From assembly GCF_009857915.1 (NCBI RefSeq), contig NZ_WWCM01000005.1, forward strand, positions 233,117-297,116: DNA of 64,000 bases. Direction: 5' to 3'. Position numbers and translations under genes: made by a program. Within the stretch, counting starts at the first letter, position 1, and each line of letters starts with the position of its first letter. The DNA comes from Duganella qianjiadongensis. GTDB lineage: Bacteria; Pseudomonadota; Gammaproteobacteria; Burkholderiales; Burkholderiaceae_D. A model generated the notes under the pieces. It was given only the letters and a program-made list of their open reading frames with translations, did not search any database and was not told where the DNA came from. Positions 43,836-51,339 of the stretch are shown one piece after another.

Positions 43836-43997
43836 ATGCAACGACTGAAAGAACCCTCCACCTGGGCCGGCTTCGGCATCCTGTTCCAAGCACTGAAGAC
43901 TCTGGCGCCGCACTACGCGCCAGTGTTCGACTCTCTGTCGTTCGTCGCCGGCACCGTTGCCGCCGCCGTGACTGAGAAAGGCGCAGCACAGGCATGA
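43836..43997 (+). CDS. 53-residue holin-like or virion membrane protein
   Basis: MQRLKEPSTWAGFGILFQAL followed by an Ala/Val-rich helix (DSLSFVAGTVAAAVTEKG). It resembles short phage holin-like proteins with a STWAG entry, but one clear membrane helix is all I can support. Ribosome site GAAAGGAAG. ATGA overlap with the next gene. Confidence 0.5.
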   Translation: MQRLKEPSTWAGFGILFQALKTLAPHYAPVFDSLSFVAGTVAAAVTEKGAAQA

Positions 43998-44137
43998 CGT
44001 GGGAAGCGCTGGCGCAGCTGGCTAACGTGCTGGTGCTGCCAGCGTTTGGCTACATCGTGCTGCTCGAAAGGCGGATTACCCGCATGCAGACCCAGATCGA
44101 GCAGCTGTTAGAAACCATCAAGAAAGGAACTGTATGA
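43994..44137 (+). CDS. 47-residue phage membrane peptide
   Basis: Helix at residues ~8-24 (LANVLVLPAFGYIVLLE) then a coiled, charged tail (RRITRMQTQIEQLLETIKK). Coupled by ATGA overlaps on both sides. Resembles the small spanin- or holin-partner peptides of other phages only in size and plan. Confidence 0.5.
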   Translation: MTWEALAQLANVLVLPAFGYIVLLERRITRMQTQIEQLLETIKKGTV

Positions 44138-44202
44138 CCAAGAAACGCAAACCGGCGAAGAAGCCGGCCCGCGCCAAGAACGGCCGCTTCAAGCGCCGAT
44201 GA
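44134..44202 (+). CDS. 22-residue highly basic peptide
   Basis: Starts MTKKRKPAKKPARAKNGRF; 12 of 22 residues are Lys or Arg. The ATG overlaps the preceding stop (ATGA) after a ribosome site AGAAAGGAACT. Such composition suits a protamine-like DNA-condensing peptide packaged with the genome. It is the last gene of the late block; its end overlaps the convergent regulator by 14 bases. Confidence 0.5.
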   Translation: MTKKRKPAKKPARAKNGRFKRR

Positions 44203-44560
44203 CCAGCCGCACCTGGTCAAAATCATCAAGCCGCAGCTCTGTCATGGACTGCGGCTTTTTGTTGTTCAGCTGGTGGCGCTGTAGCTGGCCCAGCTCGGTA
44301 ACGGTGGCTAGCGGTGGCCGATTAAATTGTTTGTAGCTATCAGACGCGTACGATATGTGCCGGTTCATGTCCTGAACTTCCTTATGCTGTAAACGCAACA
44401 CTTCCGGAACCCACCATGGGACGCGTTTTTTTCCTGCCAGCCAGTCTTTTACGGTGCGTTCATCCCGCCGCAGTCGGCGGGCCAGTTTGGGGATCGGGAT
44501 GCCGGCCGCGTAGTAGGCCATTTCGGTAGGATTGCCATACCTAAGATTTGGATACCTCAT
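44189..44560 (-). CDS. Inovirus-type HTH regulator near attR
   Basis: A 123-residue protein with an N-terminal helix-turn-helix-like motif (IPIPKLARRLRRDERTVKDWLAGKKRVPWWVPEVLRL, ~20-56). The MRYPNLRYGNP...YYAAGIP start and PWWVPE motif are, from memory, typical of small regulators at the edge of filamentous phages of Xanthomonas and Ralstonia. Transcribed toward the late genes and antisense to their terminator. May control excision or immunity. Confidence 0.65.
   Translation of the reverse strand: MRYPNLRYGNPTEMAYYAAGIPIPKLARRLRRDERTVKDWLAGKKRVPWWVPEVLRLQHKEVQDMNRHISYASDSYKQFNRPPLATVTELGQLQRHQLNNKKPQSMTELRLDDFDQVRLVIGA
44230..44261 (+). terminator. Terminator of the late phage operon, inside the antisense regulator gene
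   Basis: GCCGCAG (44230-44236) and CTGCGGC (44249-44255) with a 12-base loop and a run of five T. It ends plus-strand late transcription 28 bases after the basic-peptide gene. Confidence 0.7.
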
Positions 44561-44574
44561 TCAATCGTCCTGAA

Positions 44575-44608
44575 CAAAAAAATAGCCGGACAATTATGGT
44601 CCGGCTAT
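44575..44608 (-). terminator. Minus-strand terminator or attenuator just upstream of the regulator gene
   Basis: Perfect 10-bp stem (44582-44591 with 44599-44608) and 7-base loop; read on the minus strand it is followed by a run of T and then, 15 bases on, the regulator start codon. It would stop transcription coming in from the host side, or attenuate the regulator's own transcript. Confidence 0.6.
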
Positions 44609-44679
44609 CGAAGGTTTAAAACGTAAAGGAGAGCTACTTTTCTTGCTGTGTGACAATGTGTGACTTTTTTCAATCACTA

Positions 44680-44713
44680 GGCCGAACTTCGTATAATTTA
44701 CATTATGTCAAAT
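44680..44713 (+). repeat. attR: reconstituted dif-like site
   Basis: GGCCGAACTTCG (44680-44691) is the phage inverted-repeat arm; ACTTCGTATAA (44686-44696), TTTACA (44697-44702) and TTATGTCAAAT (44703-44713) form a 28-base XerC-centre-XerD site very close to dif (E. coli XerD arm TTATGTTAAAT). The host probably keeps a working dif here after integration. Confidence 0.75.
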
Positions 44714-45203
44714 CGGATGCTATGGCTAAATATGGCCTTGCGCCATACGTTTTAAAATTTTAGACCCTCCCAGCGCCTAAAGGCAAATGTTTAGACAATC
44801 TAACCCTATCACCTCTTGGCCTGCAATTTTACCCTGTGTCTAAACCTTTGCCTTTGAAGATTCTGCCTGCCTCTTCTGTCTAAAGAATTTGAGGGATGGC
44901 CGGGATTACGAATTTTTTCGCAGAAATTGAACTAACCTGTTGATCTATAATAGAAAACTGCGTTAATGGATAGCTCTCTTTCCTCGACCTATCCCCGACT
45001 TAGTCATCAAGAATCAGAGGCCTTCAGTCCCCGCCTATTTCCAGGAATTTTTGGTGAATTGGCCTTTTTAGCTGCCCAGCAAAAAGGGACGTTTCGCCAA
45101 ATTTTGATGCTCTCATATAGCGAACACCCATGTAATTGATGCGAACGCCTTGTCACTGGCGTGGCCGCTACTCAAAAACGATTAGAGCTGAGAGTGAAGG
45201 ACG
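44714..45203. other. Noncoding stretch with clustered inverted repeats
   Basis: About 490 bases without a gene. It contains a long inverted repeat: 44776-44796 (core AAAGGCAAATGTTTAGAC) against 44838-44858 (GTCTAAACCTTTGCCTTT), one mismatch in 18, plus further TTTAGAC at 44758 and GTCTAAAG at 44878. This looks like a binding site array for an unknown protein. Composition is AT-richer than the flanks. Confidence 0.5.
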
Positions 45204-45329
45204 TCATTTTCGGCGTTTTTGCCAGGCCTCCAGCGCAAACAACGTGACCGTGTGGGCGCAATGAATCGCCAGTCGCGCGTGGCGTGGTTCTAGACACAGA
45301 AACGGGATTTCAGCAGCAAGCCAATTCAC
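45204..45329 (-). pseudogene. Possible IS110-type transposase remnant
   Basis: A 41-residue frame with WLAAEIPFLCLEPRHARLA, resembling the WL...LP(V)xCxExRHxK segment of IS110-family transposases, then an unrelated tail. It overlaps the 3' end of the gene at 45310-45999 by 20 bases. Short, so chance similarity is possible. Confidence 0.25.
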
Positions 45330-45999
45330 ACCTGTGCCTTATTCCTTCTGCCAGCATCATGGAAATATGAAGGAAAGCTTGCCTCACCTCGCGATATAAC
45401 TCCGGATCCGAATCACGTTCACCAGGTCCAATAGAAATTTCGCCCAAGACAGAACCATCTTCCAGTCTCTCTGCTGCTTTGAATTGTTGGATGAGTTGGC
45501 TGATATGGAAATCAGAAAAATGTATAGCACCTGAAGTTTTTGTATAAACAATAGGTATCCATTTTCCAAGCGGTTTGATCTGCTCAATCAGCCATCGATC
45601 AGTCGCGTTCTCCTTCGATTTCTTAAACTTCATGTTCTTAATACTTTTCCCCTGCGCGATATCCTTTGCAAGGGATTCTGCCGACATTCCCTCTGTCTGC
45701 TCTGCCCAATACAGGGTGTAGAACCTCGCTAAAGTGTCAAGGTTCAAACGAACGAGTGTCATAGCCATTTGGCCGTTATTAGACTCAACCGACTGGACAA
45801 AGGCTTTTTCTAGAGAAAGTGTTCGTCGAATCGCAGCCAGGAGAAAGTGGCGTTCGTGCTCATTTTTTTGCGGAAATGCGAGGACCCTTGCGCACATACC
45901 GTACAGGTCGCTCCGCAATTTCTCATACTGATCCCAATCGCCAAATCTTTCGGCATGGGTAGAATTTACCATCGCGCACTCACTATTATTGTTCATCAT
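45310..45999 (-). CDS. Uncharacterised protein coupled to tnpS (DUF5677-like)
   Basis: A 229-residue soluble, helical protein starting MMNNNSECAMVNSTHAERF. The pattern NGQMAMTLVRLNLDTLARFYTLYW and TKTSGAIHFSDFHISQLIQ resembles DUF5677/HEPN-like proteins often seen near defence genes and mobile elements. The start overlaps the tnpS stop by 14 bases, so it is translationally coupled; a longer frame to 46056 would lie inside tnpS. Function unknown. Confidence 0.6.
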   Translation of the reverse strand: MMNNNSECAMVNSTHAERFGDWDQYEKLRSDLYGMCARVLAFPQKNEHERHFLLAAIRRTLSLEKAFVQSVESNNGQMAMTLVRLNLDTLARFYTLYWAEQTEGMSAESLAKDIAQGKSIKNMKFKKSKENATDRWLIEQIKPLGKWIPIVYTKTSGAIHFSDFHISQLIQQFKAAERLEDGSVLGEISIGPGERDSDPELYREVRQAFLHISMMLAEGIRHRCELACC

Positions 46000-46954
46000 T
46001 GTCAATCTGCCGTGGCGGCGCCGGCCGGTAGCGCGCAAAGCGGTCACTGCTGTCAATGTAACGCATCGCGCTTTGAATGCTTTTCCAGCCGACGTACTCC
46101 ATCATGGATTTAGTATCCCAGCCGTCGGCTGCGGCCCAGTTCGCAAAACCGCGACGCAGGGAGTGTCCGCTGTATCCGTCGGCGTCGTCAATGCCGGCTT
46201 TACTAAAAATCGAGCGAAGCAAAGGTATCAGGCTGTTGGAATGCAGGCCATCATCCCCGACATGCCCCCAGCGGTCAATGCTGCGAAATGCGGGGCCGCT
46301 CTCGATGTGCGCCAGCGAGACCCAGTCCAGATAGGCAGACACCGGGCATAGACGTGCCAGCGCCGGAGCCTGGAACGTGACACCCTTGTGCTGGCGGTCC
46401 CCCTTCGTGCGCGGAAAGAAGCAGCTCATGCCTTCGCCGGCGGCGACTTGAACATGCTCGGCCTGCAGGCTGGTCAATTCATCGCCGCGAAAGCCGCGCC
46501 AGAAGCCCAATAACACCAGCGCGCGATCGCGCGTGTGCCGCAGGTGCTCGCCACGCTGGCCCGCTTCGCGCGCCGCTGTGATGGCATCGGCAAGCCAGCG
46601 GTCGACCTGATCCAGTTGCTCGATCTGGAGCGGCTTGGCTTGTTTTTCCTGCGCCGGGTGCTCGGCCCGAATACCCCGCAGCACCTTGCGCACCAGCGGC
46701 GCCTTAGTGGGGTCTGGAAAACCCTGCTCGATGTGCCATTGCGCCAGGGCCGCCAAGCGCTGCGTCAAGGTGCTGATGGCCAGCGAGCCGGCATAGCTGA
46801 CCAGGTACCTGGAGATCGAATCGCTACTGGCGGGCAAAAAGCCACCCCAATCCACTTCGAAGTGGCGCACGGCGGCCTCATAGCTGCGCTGGGTGTTTTT
46901 CCGGGTGGCGGCGTCGAGGTAAAACTCGACGTCAGGGGCCTGATTTATCGTCAT
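45986..46954 (-). CDS. tnpS: TnpS-like tyrosine recombinase (Tn4651/Tn5041-type cointegrate resolvase)
   Basis: A 322-residue tyrosine recombinase: SAM-like N-terminal domain (~20-105), catalytic Arg in GFWRGFRGDEL, HxxR in GHSLRRGFANWAA, then GWKSIQSAMRYID with the nucleophile Tyr. Length and its divergent pairing with a KfrA-type protein across a ~190-base gap match TnpS of Tn3-family transposons such as Tn4651 and Tn5041, which resolves cointegrates at res. A plain integron-like or phage integrase is the alternative. It is not part of the prophage, lying outside its att sites. Confidence 0.8.
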   Translation of the reverse strand: MTINQAPDVEFYLDAATRKNTQRSYEAAVRHFEVDWGGFLPASSDSISRYLVSYAGSLAISTLTQRLAALAQWHIEQGFPDPTKAPLVRKVLRGIRAEHPAQEKQAKPLQIEQLDQVDRWLADAITAAREAGQRGEHLRHTRDRALVLLGFWRGFRGDELTSLQAEHVQVAAGEGMSCFFPRTKGDRQHKGVTFQAPALARLCPVSAYLDWVSLAHIESGPAFRSIDRWGHVGDDGLHSNSLIPLLRSIFSKAGIDDADGYSGHSLRRGFANWAAADGWDTKSMMEYVGWKSIQSAMRYIDSSDRFARYRPAPPRQIDNDEQ

Positions 46955-47146
46955 GGGCGTTGTCTGGGCGGATTGCCCATTTCGTACTGGATTGGGCCGA
47001 TTTTACGCCCAAATTCGGCATCATGCGGGATAAGATTAGCTTATCTAATCTTAGTTTTCACAACTATACCCAGCCAAATGTGCGTTAAAATAGTATGTAA
47101 ATATGTGGTACATACCTTAGTACATTATTTCATTCATGGGGGCACA
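46955..47146. promoter_or_regulatory. Candidate res site and divergent promoters of tnpS/tnpT
   Basis: The 192-base gap holds a perfect inverted repeat TAAGATTAG-CTTAT-CTAATCTTA (47031-47053), the expected form of the TnpS core crossover site, and nearby palindromic TATGT-GGT-ACATA (about 47102-47114) that could be a TnpT site. Function inferred from the Tn4651 model. Confidence 0.6.
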
Positions 47147-48172
47147 ATGGCTCGCTCAGGCTTATACAAATCGGAAGTCCAGAAGGCCCGCGACGCACTG
47201 CTCGCCAAAGGCCAGCGTCCATCCATTGACGCAGTACGTATCGAACTGGGTAATACGGGCTCAAAAACCACGATCCACAAGTACTTGCGCGAGCTGGAAG
47301 AGGAAGATGGCATCGGGGATCAAAAACGCACTTCGCTCAGCGAGGCCTTGACTGATTTGGTTGAACGGCTTGCTGCCCGGATTCAAGAGGAAGCGGACGA
47401 ACGGTACGCTACGCGCACCAACGTTATTGAAGCCAAAGCGGTAGCGCAACAGGCCGCTATGCAGTCCATTGAAGCGGAGAACGCCCGTTTGGGCGTGCAG
47501 ATCGCCGCTATCGAGACGGCAAATCGACAGAACGAAGCTGCGCTTGCCGGTGTACAGGAAGCGTTGTCGCGGGAGTCCACCTCCCGCCAGCTGGCAGAAC
47601 AGGAAGCCAATAGCTTGTCCAAGAGGCTGGCAGAAAATGAGGCCCATCGCCGTTCGCTGGAGGAAAAACACCAGCACGCGCGCGACGCCTTGGAGCACTA
47701 TCGCGTCGCGGCAAAAGAGCAACGGGAGGCCGAATCGCGCCGGCACGAGCTTCAGGTCCAGCAACTACAAGCGGAGCTGCGTCAGTCTAACCAGACTCTG
47801 GTTAGCAAGAATGATGAAATTACGATGTTGAACCGCGACGGCGCCCGGTTCATGGCGGAGCTGACGCACACACGTCAGGCACTACGTACAGCCGAAGAAC
47901 ACGCCAAACGGCAGCTCGATGAAATCGAACGTCTACATGCTATCCAATCTGCCTACGAACAATTGAGCGCCCAGATGGCCGAGCGTGAGGCACGCATCGC
48001 CGAGCTTCAGGGGCAGCTTGCAAGCAGTCTTGGCGAACAGGAAAAGCAGTCGTCACAGGTGCATACTCTTGCGCTTGCACTTGCCCAATCGCGCACCCAA
48101 GTCGAGATGCAGGAAAAAATGAATGCCCAGTTGCAGGAAATTCTCGCAACTGGGCAAAGGCCAACTAGCTAA
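47147..48172 (+). CDS. tnpT: TnpT-like resolution accessory protein, KfrA_N domain plus coiled coil
   Basis: A 341-residue protein. Residues ~1-85 are a KfrA N-terminal DNA-binding domain (MARSGLYKSEVQKARDALL, then GNTGSKTTIHKYLRELEEE); the rest to ~335 is an almost continuous charged coiled coil. In Tn4651 TnpT binds res and helps TnpS. The frame is open upstream to 46535 but that part is antisense to tnpS; the ATG at 47147 begins the domain. Ends 11 bases from the convergent cusA gene. Confidence 0.8.
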   Translation: MARSGLYKSEVQKARDALLAKGQRPSIDAVRIELGNTGSKTTIHKYLRELEEEDGIGDQKRTSLSEALTDLVERLAARIQEEADERYATRTNVIEAKAVAQQAAMQSIEAENARLGVQIAAIETANRQNEAALAGVQEALSRESTSRQLAEQEANSLSKRLAENEAHRRSLEEKHQHARDALEHYRVAAKEQREAESRRHELQVQQLQAELRQSNQTLVSKNDEITMLNRDGARFMAELTHTRQALRTAEEHAKRQLDEIERLHAIQSAYEQLSAQMAEREARIAELQGQLASSLGEQEKQSSQVHTLALALAQSRTQVEMQEKMNAQLQEILATGQRPTS

Positions 48173-48183
48173 GATCAGGCGCG

Positions 48184-51100
48184 CTACGATGCGCCCTGGC
48201 CTATTCCGGGCGCCGTCTTGCGCTGCCGCCGGCGCAGCACCAGGTAGGCGGCCGGCACCACGAGCATGGACAATAACGGCGCCGTGATCATTCCCCCAAT
48301 CATCGGCGCCGCGATGCGCTGCATAACTTCGGAACCTGTTCCGCTGCCGAACATGATTGGCACCAGCCCCGCCAGAATGACGGCAACGGTCATCGCCTTG
48401 GGGCGCACGCGCAGTACGGCACCTTCACGGATCGCGTCCAGCAGGTCTTCAGCGCTGGTTTTCCCAGTCTGTACGCGGGTATCCCAAGCCTGCTTCAAGT
48501 ACAGCAGCATGATCACGCCGAACTCGGCCGACACGCCGGCCAGCGCGATAAACCCGACGCCCGATGCGATAGAAAGATTGTGCCCCAGCAGCCAAAGTAG
48601 CCACACGCCGCCGGCCAACGCAAAAGGCAGCGTGGCCATGATCAAAGCGGCCTCATCAAAGCGTTTGAAAATCAGGTATAGCAGAACAATGATGATCAAC
48701 AAGGTGGCCGGCACCACGATCTTGAGTTTGGCAGTGGCGCGTTCAAGGTATTCGAATTGTCCAGACCAGGATACGGAGTAGCCGGGCGAAAGCCGGACTT
48801 CCTTGGCGACCACCTGCTGCATCTCGTGTACCGCCGAGCTGAGATCGCGTCCGCGAATATCAATGTACACCCAGCCAGACAGGCGTGCGTTCTCGCTCTT
48901 TAACATTGGCGGCCCATCCTCGATGTGGATAGCGGCGACGTCTCCGAGGCGGATTTGCGCGCCGCGCTCAGTGAGCACCGGTAGCTCGCGCAATTTTTCG
49001 ACCGAGTCGCGCACCTCGCGCGGGTAGCGGACGTTGATCGGGAAGCGCTGCAAGCCTTCGACGGTTTCGCCGATATTGTCGCCCCCGATTGCCGACGACA
49101 CGATGCTTTGCACGTCGGCGATATTCATGCCGTAGCGGCCTGCAGCGTCGCGGTCGATCTGCACATCGATGTAGCGGCCACCGTTCAGACGCTCGGCCAG
49201 CGCGGAGGACACACCGGGTACATTTTTGACGGCCCGCTCGACTTCGCTGGTGATGCGATCGATTTCCTTCAAGTCGACGCCGGCGACCTTCACACCCACC
49301 GGGCTCTTGATGCCGGTGGACAGCATGTCGATCCGATTGCGAATGGGCGGTACCCAGATGTTCGACAGCCCCGGCACCTTCACGGTGCGGTCCAGTTCTT
49401 CGACCAGCTTATCCGGCGTCATGCCCGGCCGCCACTGGTCGCGCGGCTTGAACTGGATCGTGGTCTCGAACATCTCCAGCGGTGCCGGATCGGTGGCGGT
49501 TTCCGCCCGGCCAGCCTTGCCGAACACACTTTGCACCTCCGGCACCGTCTTGATCAGGCGATCGGTTTGCTGCAGCAGCTCGGCTGCCTTGCCAATCCCG
49601 ATGCCCGGCAAGGCCGACGGCATGTACAACAGGTCGCCTTCATCAAGCGGCGGGATGAATTCGCCTCCTAGGCGTGCCAGCGGCCAGATGGTCGCCATAG
49701 CGACGATACCGGCCGCCACCAACGTCGTCTTCGGATATTTCAGCACGCACTCCAGCAGCGGCCGGTACAAGCGGATCAGTCCGCGATTGAGCGGATTGCT
49801 TTGCTCGTCCGGGATACGGCCACGAATCAGGTAGCCCATCAACACGGGGATCAGGGTAACGGCCAGGCCTGCCGCGGCGGCCATCGCATAGGTCTTGGTG
49901 AAGGCCAATGGCGCAAACAGCTTGCCTTCCTGCGCCTCCAGCGTAAAGACCGGCACGAACGAGAGCACGATGATCAGGAGTGAGAAGAACAGCGCCGGGC
50001 CGACTTCGGCGGCGGCGTCGCCTACCACGCGCCACTGCTCGTCGCCAGCCAGCGCCTGGCCGGGGTGGCCGTGCTTCCACGCCTCAATGTGCTTGTGCGC
50101 GTTCTCGATCATCACGACGGCGGCATCGACCATCGCCCCGATGGCAATCGCAATACCGCCCAGCGACATGATGTTGGCATTCACCCCTTGGTAGTACATC
50201 ACCAGGTAGGCTGCGAGTACACCGAGCGGCAACGACACGATGGCCACTAAGGCCGAACGCAGGTGGAACAGGAAAATGGCGCAGACCACGGCCACAACGA
50301 CAAATTCCTCGATCAGCTTGTGTTCGAGATTGGTCACGGCCCGCTTGATCAGGTTCGAGCGATCATAAGTCGGCACGATCTCCACGCCTGGCGGCAGGCT
50401 GGCTTTGAGCTTGTCGAGCTTGGCTTTGACAGCCTCGATGGTCGAAAGCGCGTTTTTCCCTGACCTCATGACGATCACGCCGCCGGCCACTTCGCCTTCA
50501 CCGTTCAGTTCTGCCACGCCGCGCCGCGTTTCCGGGCCGACTTGTACCCGGGCGACGTCGCCCAGCCTGACCGGCACGCCGCTATCTGTCGTGCGCAGCG
50601 GGATCTTGCGGAAGTCGTCGAGCGAGGTCAGGTAGCCCGATGCGCGTACGATGTATTCCGCTTCGCCCAGTTCCAGCACCGATCCGCCCGTTTCCTGGTT
50701 GGCCTTTTGTACCGCCTCGATCACCCGGGCATGGGGGATGTTATAGGCACGCAGCTTATCGGGGTCGAGCTGGATCTGGTATTGCCGCACCATGCCGCCG
50801 ATGCTGGCCACCTCCGACACATTGGGCACCGCTTTGAGTTCGTACTTGAGAAACCAGTCTTGCAGTGCACGCAGTTGTGACAGGTCGAGCTTGCCGCTCC
50901 GGTCGACCAGGACATACTCATAGATCCACCCCACGCCGGTGGCGTCAGGGCCAAGTGCTGGCCGCGCCTGTGCTGGCAAACGGGACTGCACCTGGTTGAG
51001 GTACTCCAGCACGCGCGAGCGCGCCCAATAAGGATCGGTGCCGTCGTCAAACAGCACGTAGACGAAGGAGTCGCCGAAGAATGAATAGCCGCGCACAGTT

Positions 51101-51339
51101 TTGGCGCCGGGCACCGAGAGCATGGTTGTCGTCAGCGGATAAGTGACTTGATTTTCCACGATCTGCGGCGCCTGGCCTGGGTAGGTTGTGCGAATGATGA
51201 CCTGTGTGTCTGACAGGTCCGGGATCGCGTCCAGCGGCGTCTTCGACAGCGCCCAGATGCCCCAGGCGGCCAGACCCGCCGTGGCCAGCAGCACGAAAAA
51301 CCGGTTCACGATGGACCAGCGTATGAGCTTGGCGATCAT
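48184..51339 (-). CDS. cusA: CusA-type heavy-metal RND efflux pump (Cu/Ag)
   Basis: A 1051-residue inner-membrane proton antiporter with 12 membrane helices. The helix-4 signature [26 protein letters not shown] is the Cu/Ag (HME4) form. Three methionines match the CusA copper relay: [20 protein letters not shown] and [10 protein letters not shown]. Start overlaps the cusB stop (ATGA). It exports Cu(I)/Ag(I) from periplasm or cytoplasm through CusC. Confidence 0.93.
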   Translation of the reverse strand: MIAKLIRWSIVNRFFVLLATAGLAAWGIWALSKTPLDAIPDLSDTQVIIRTTYPGQAPQIVENQVTYPLTTTMLSVPGAKTVRGYSFFGDSFVYVLFDDGTDPYWARSRVLEYLNQVQSRLPAQARPALGPDATGVGWIYEYVLVDRSGKLDLSQLRALQDWFLKYELKAVPNVSEVASIGGMVRQYQIQLDPDKLRAYNIPHARVIEAVQKANQETGGSVLELGEAEYIVRASGYLTSLDDFRKIPLRTTDSGVPVRLGDVARVQVGPETRRGVAELNGEGEVAGGVIVMRSGKNALSTIEAVKAKLDKLKASLPPGVEIVPTYDRSNLIKRAVTNLEHKLIEEFVVVAVVCAIFLFHLRSALVAIVSLPLGVLAAYLVMYYQGVNANIMSLGGIAIAIGAMVDAAVVMIENAHKHIEAWKHGHPGQALAGDEQWRVVGDAAAEVGPALFFSLLIIVLSFVPVFTLEAQEGKLFAPLAFTKTYAMAAAAGLAVTLIPVLMGYLIRGRIPDEQSNPLNRGLIRLYRPLLECVLKYPKTTLVAAGIVAMATIWPLARLGGEFIPPLDEGDLLYMPSALPGIGIGKAAELLQQTDRLIKTVPEVQSVFGKAGRAETATDPAPLEMFETTIQFKPRDQWRPGMTPDKLVEELDRTVKVPGLSNIWVPPIRNRIDMLSTGIKSPVGVKVAGVDLKEIDRITSEVERAVKNVPGVSSALAERLNGGRYIDVQIDRDAAGRYGMNIADVQSIVSSAIGGDNIGETVEGLQRFPINVRYPREVRDSVEKLRELPVLTERGAQIRLGDVAAIHIEDGPPMLKSENARLSGWVYIDIRGRDLSSAVHEMQQVVAKEVRLSPGYSVSWSGQFEYLERATAKLKIVVPATLLIIIVLLYLIFKRFDEAALIMATLPFALAGGVWLLWLLGHNLSIASGVGFIALAGVSAEFGVIMLLYLKQAWDTRVQTGKTSAEDLLDAIREGAVLRVRPKAMTVAVILAGLVPIMFGSGTGSEVMQRIAAPMIGGMITAPLLSMLVVPAAYLVLRRRQRKTAPGIGQGAS

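Larger units (their letters stand above)
32505..44702. mobile_element. Corticovirus-like (PM2-type) tailless prophage integrated at a dif-like site
   Basis: About 12.2 kb between two Xer-type sites. The cargo is 28 mostly overlapping small genes: a divergent repressor, an early block with an HUH Rep, a packaging ATPase, a terminator, then capsid protein, beta-rich structural proteins, a muramidase-like protein and many one-helix membrane proteins. There is no tail, portal, terminase or integrase gene. ATPase next to a ~265-residue capsid protein plus multiple membrane proteins is the layout of PM2-like viruses (about 10 kb, internal membrane, double-jelly-roll capsid). No broken gene is visible, so it may be functional. 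Confidence 0.8.

Noticed and set aside
44714..45309. Search for a GGGG-starting Tn3 terminal inverted repeat left of tnpS
   Set aside because: No GGGG start with a plausible 38-47-base repeat was found, so the transposon end is not called.
46535..47146. Upstream extension of the tnpT frame
   Set aside because: It is antisense to tnpS and crosses the res-like region; the KfrA_N domain begins at the ATG at 47147.
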